NCBI GenBank assembly: GCA_964058805.1
Contig: CAXKVV010000635.1
Location: 1-29,525, forward strand
Origin: Schoenoplectus triqueter
Lineage: Eukaryota; Streptophyta; Magnoliopsida; Poales; Cyperaceae
Direction: 5' to 3'
Length of the DNA stretch: 29,525 nucleotides
Shown here: positions 29,031 through 29,525 of the stretch, in pieces
Layout of the letters: each line of letters starts with the position of its first letter
How positions within the stretch are numbered: position 1 is the first letter of the stretch
The notes under the pieces: model-generated
What the model saw: the letters and a program-made list of their open reading frames with translations, nothing else
Database searches by the model: none
Told to the model about the DNA's origin: nothing
Program-made: the position numbers and the translations under genes

Positions 29031-29525
29031 AGCAAATCTTTGACAACTGAGCTCCTAGACTGTCGTTATAAAAAAAATATTCAAACAAATGTTAACAATA
29101 TAATAATATGAAACTTATGTCAACCGACACAAACTTTAAGAAAATCAGGAATTAAAGATAACTAACTATTTGAGGACTCGCATTATTTATCCCAAAGTTT
29201 GACCTATGACCTATCAATAACTTTTCAATGCTTCTTGGACTAATATAAACAATGCAATCTAGTGCCTCAAGAACTGCAGTGTGCACAGTCTAATTAATCA
29301 TGTTTTACTCCTCTTCAGTACAACACAAGTAAAAAGTCATAATGTGGCGTTGTTAAGACTTAAGACACAATCCTTAAAACACACGCACACTTGATTTAAC
29401 CTGGTAATAAGATCCAGAACACACAGCCCAATTCAGTTATAGGCCATGTTGGGATTTGGTTCGTTTGGGGTTGGATCCCAATAATCGTGTATCAATATTG
29501 AGGTAGGCCTTTAAATGCCATTATT
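29031..29525. other. Right-edge spacer, no gene recognised
   Basis: No open frame of note and no repeat ends identified. The last 100 bp are less AT-rich (GGCCATGTTGGGATTTGG, GGGGTTGGATCCC) and could be the start of something beyond the window. Confidence 0.4.

Noticed and set aside
1..29525. tRNA genes, riboswitches, biosynthetic clusters, viral integrations
   Set aside because: No cloverleaf-like A/B box pairs, clustered enzyme genes or viral coat or replicase motifs were seen; retroelement motifs are all Ty1/copia type.

Overview
The window is nuclear DNA from a plant, probably a eudicot. It is strongly AT-rich and intron-bearing. It holds one complete host gene of the chloroplast-targeted DEGP1/DEG1 family, one FAR1-related gene running off the left edge, broken plant gene pieces, a decayed Ty1/copia element, a mitochondrial rRNA fragment and many small non-autonomous transposons. 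Nothing suggests a bacterial or viral origin. I cannot name the species.

Layout from left to right. 1-2560 (minus): FAR1/FHY3-type MULE-derived gene with 659 uninterrupted codons, C-terminus outside the window, and a likely 5' UTR intron. 2565-5510: AT-rich spacer with an 87-bp tandem repeat, a long-hairpin MITE, a hAT-like MITE with an 8-bp target-site duplication, and a foldback element whose core is made of small palindromes. 5593-7910 (minus): an orphan terminal exon of unknown identity, then an unprocessed, stop-riddled remnant of an NRDE2 homologue. 7955-11084 (plus): dead Ty1/copia element, broken inside reverse transcriptase and joined through 14-bp filler repeats to a mitochondrial small-subunit rRNA fragment (11113-11174). 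11175-14436: nested relics, including a coding minisatellite, a polypurine tract, a probable LTR, and a second copy of the hairpin MITE inside a TA microsatellite. 15145-19243 (plus): complete eight-exon DEGP1 gene (433 aa). 19780-21404: two more hAT-like MITEs. 22108-29525: no host gene found; a possible LTR, a GC-rich TTGGCTGG-repeat island, a cluster of tandem duplications, an inverted repeat pair 2 kb apart, a second palindrome-core foldback element homologous to the first, a near-perfect 380-bp hairpin MITE, and a third element of similar architecture.

Only DEGP1 and, with less certainty, the FAR1-like gene look functional; the two are unrelated. The least familiar signal is the group of foldback elements (5018-5508, 24962-25532, 28612-29030). 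Their AT-rich arms enclose a core of several short palindromes such as CACTGTCAGTG or GGAGTG...CACTCC. Two of them are clearly homologous to each other, and I do not recognise the family. No search was run; all assignments come from reading translations and repeats directly.
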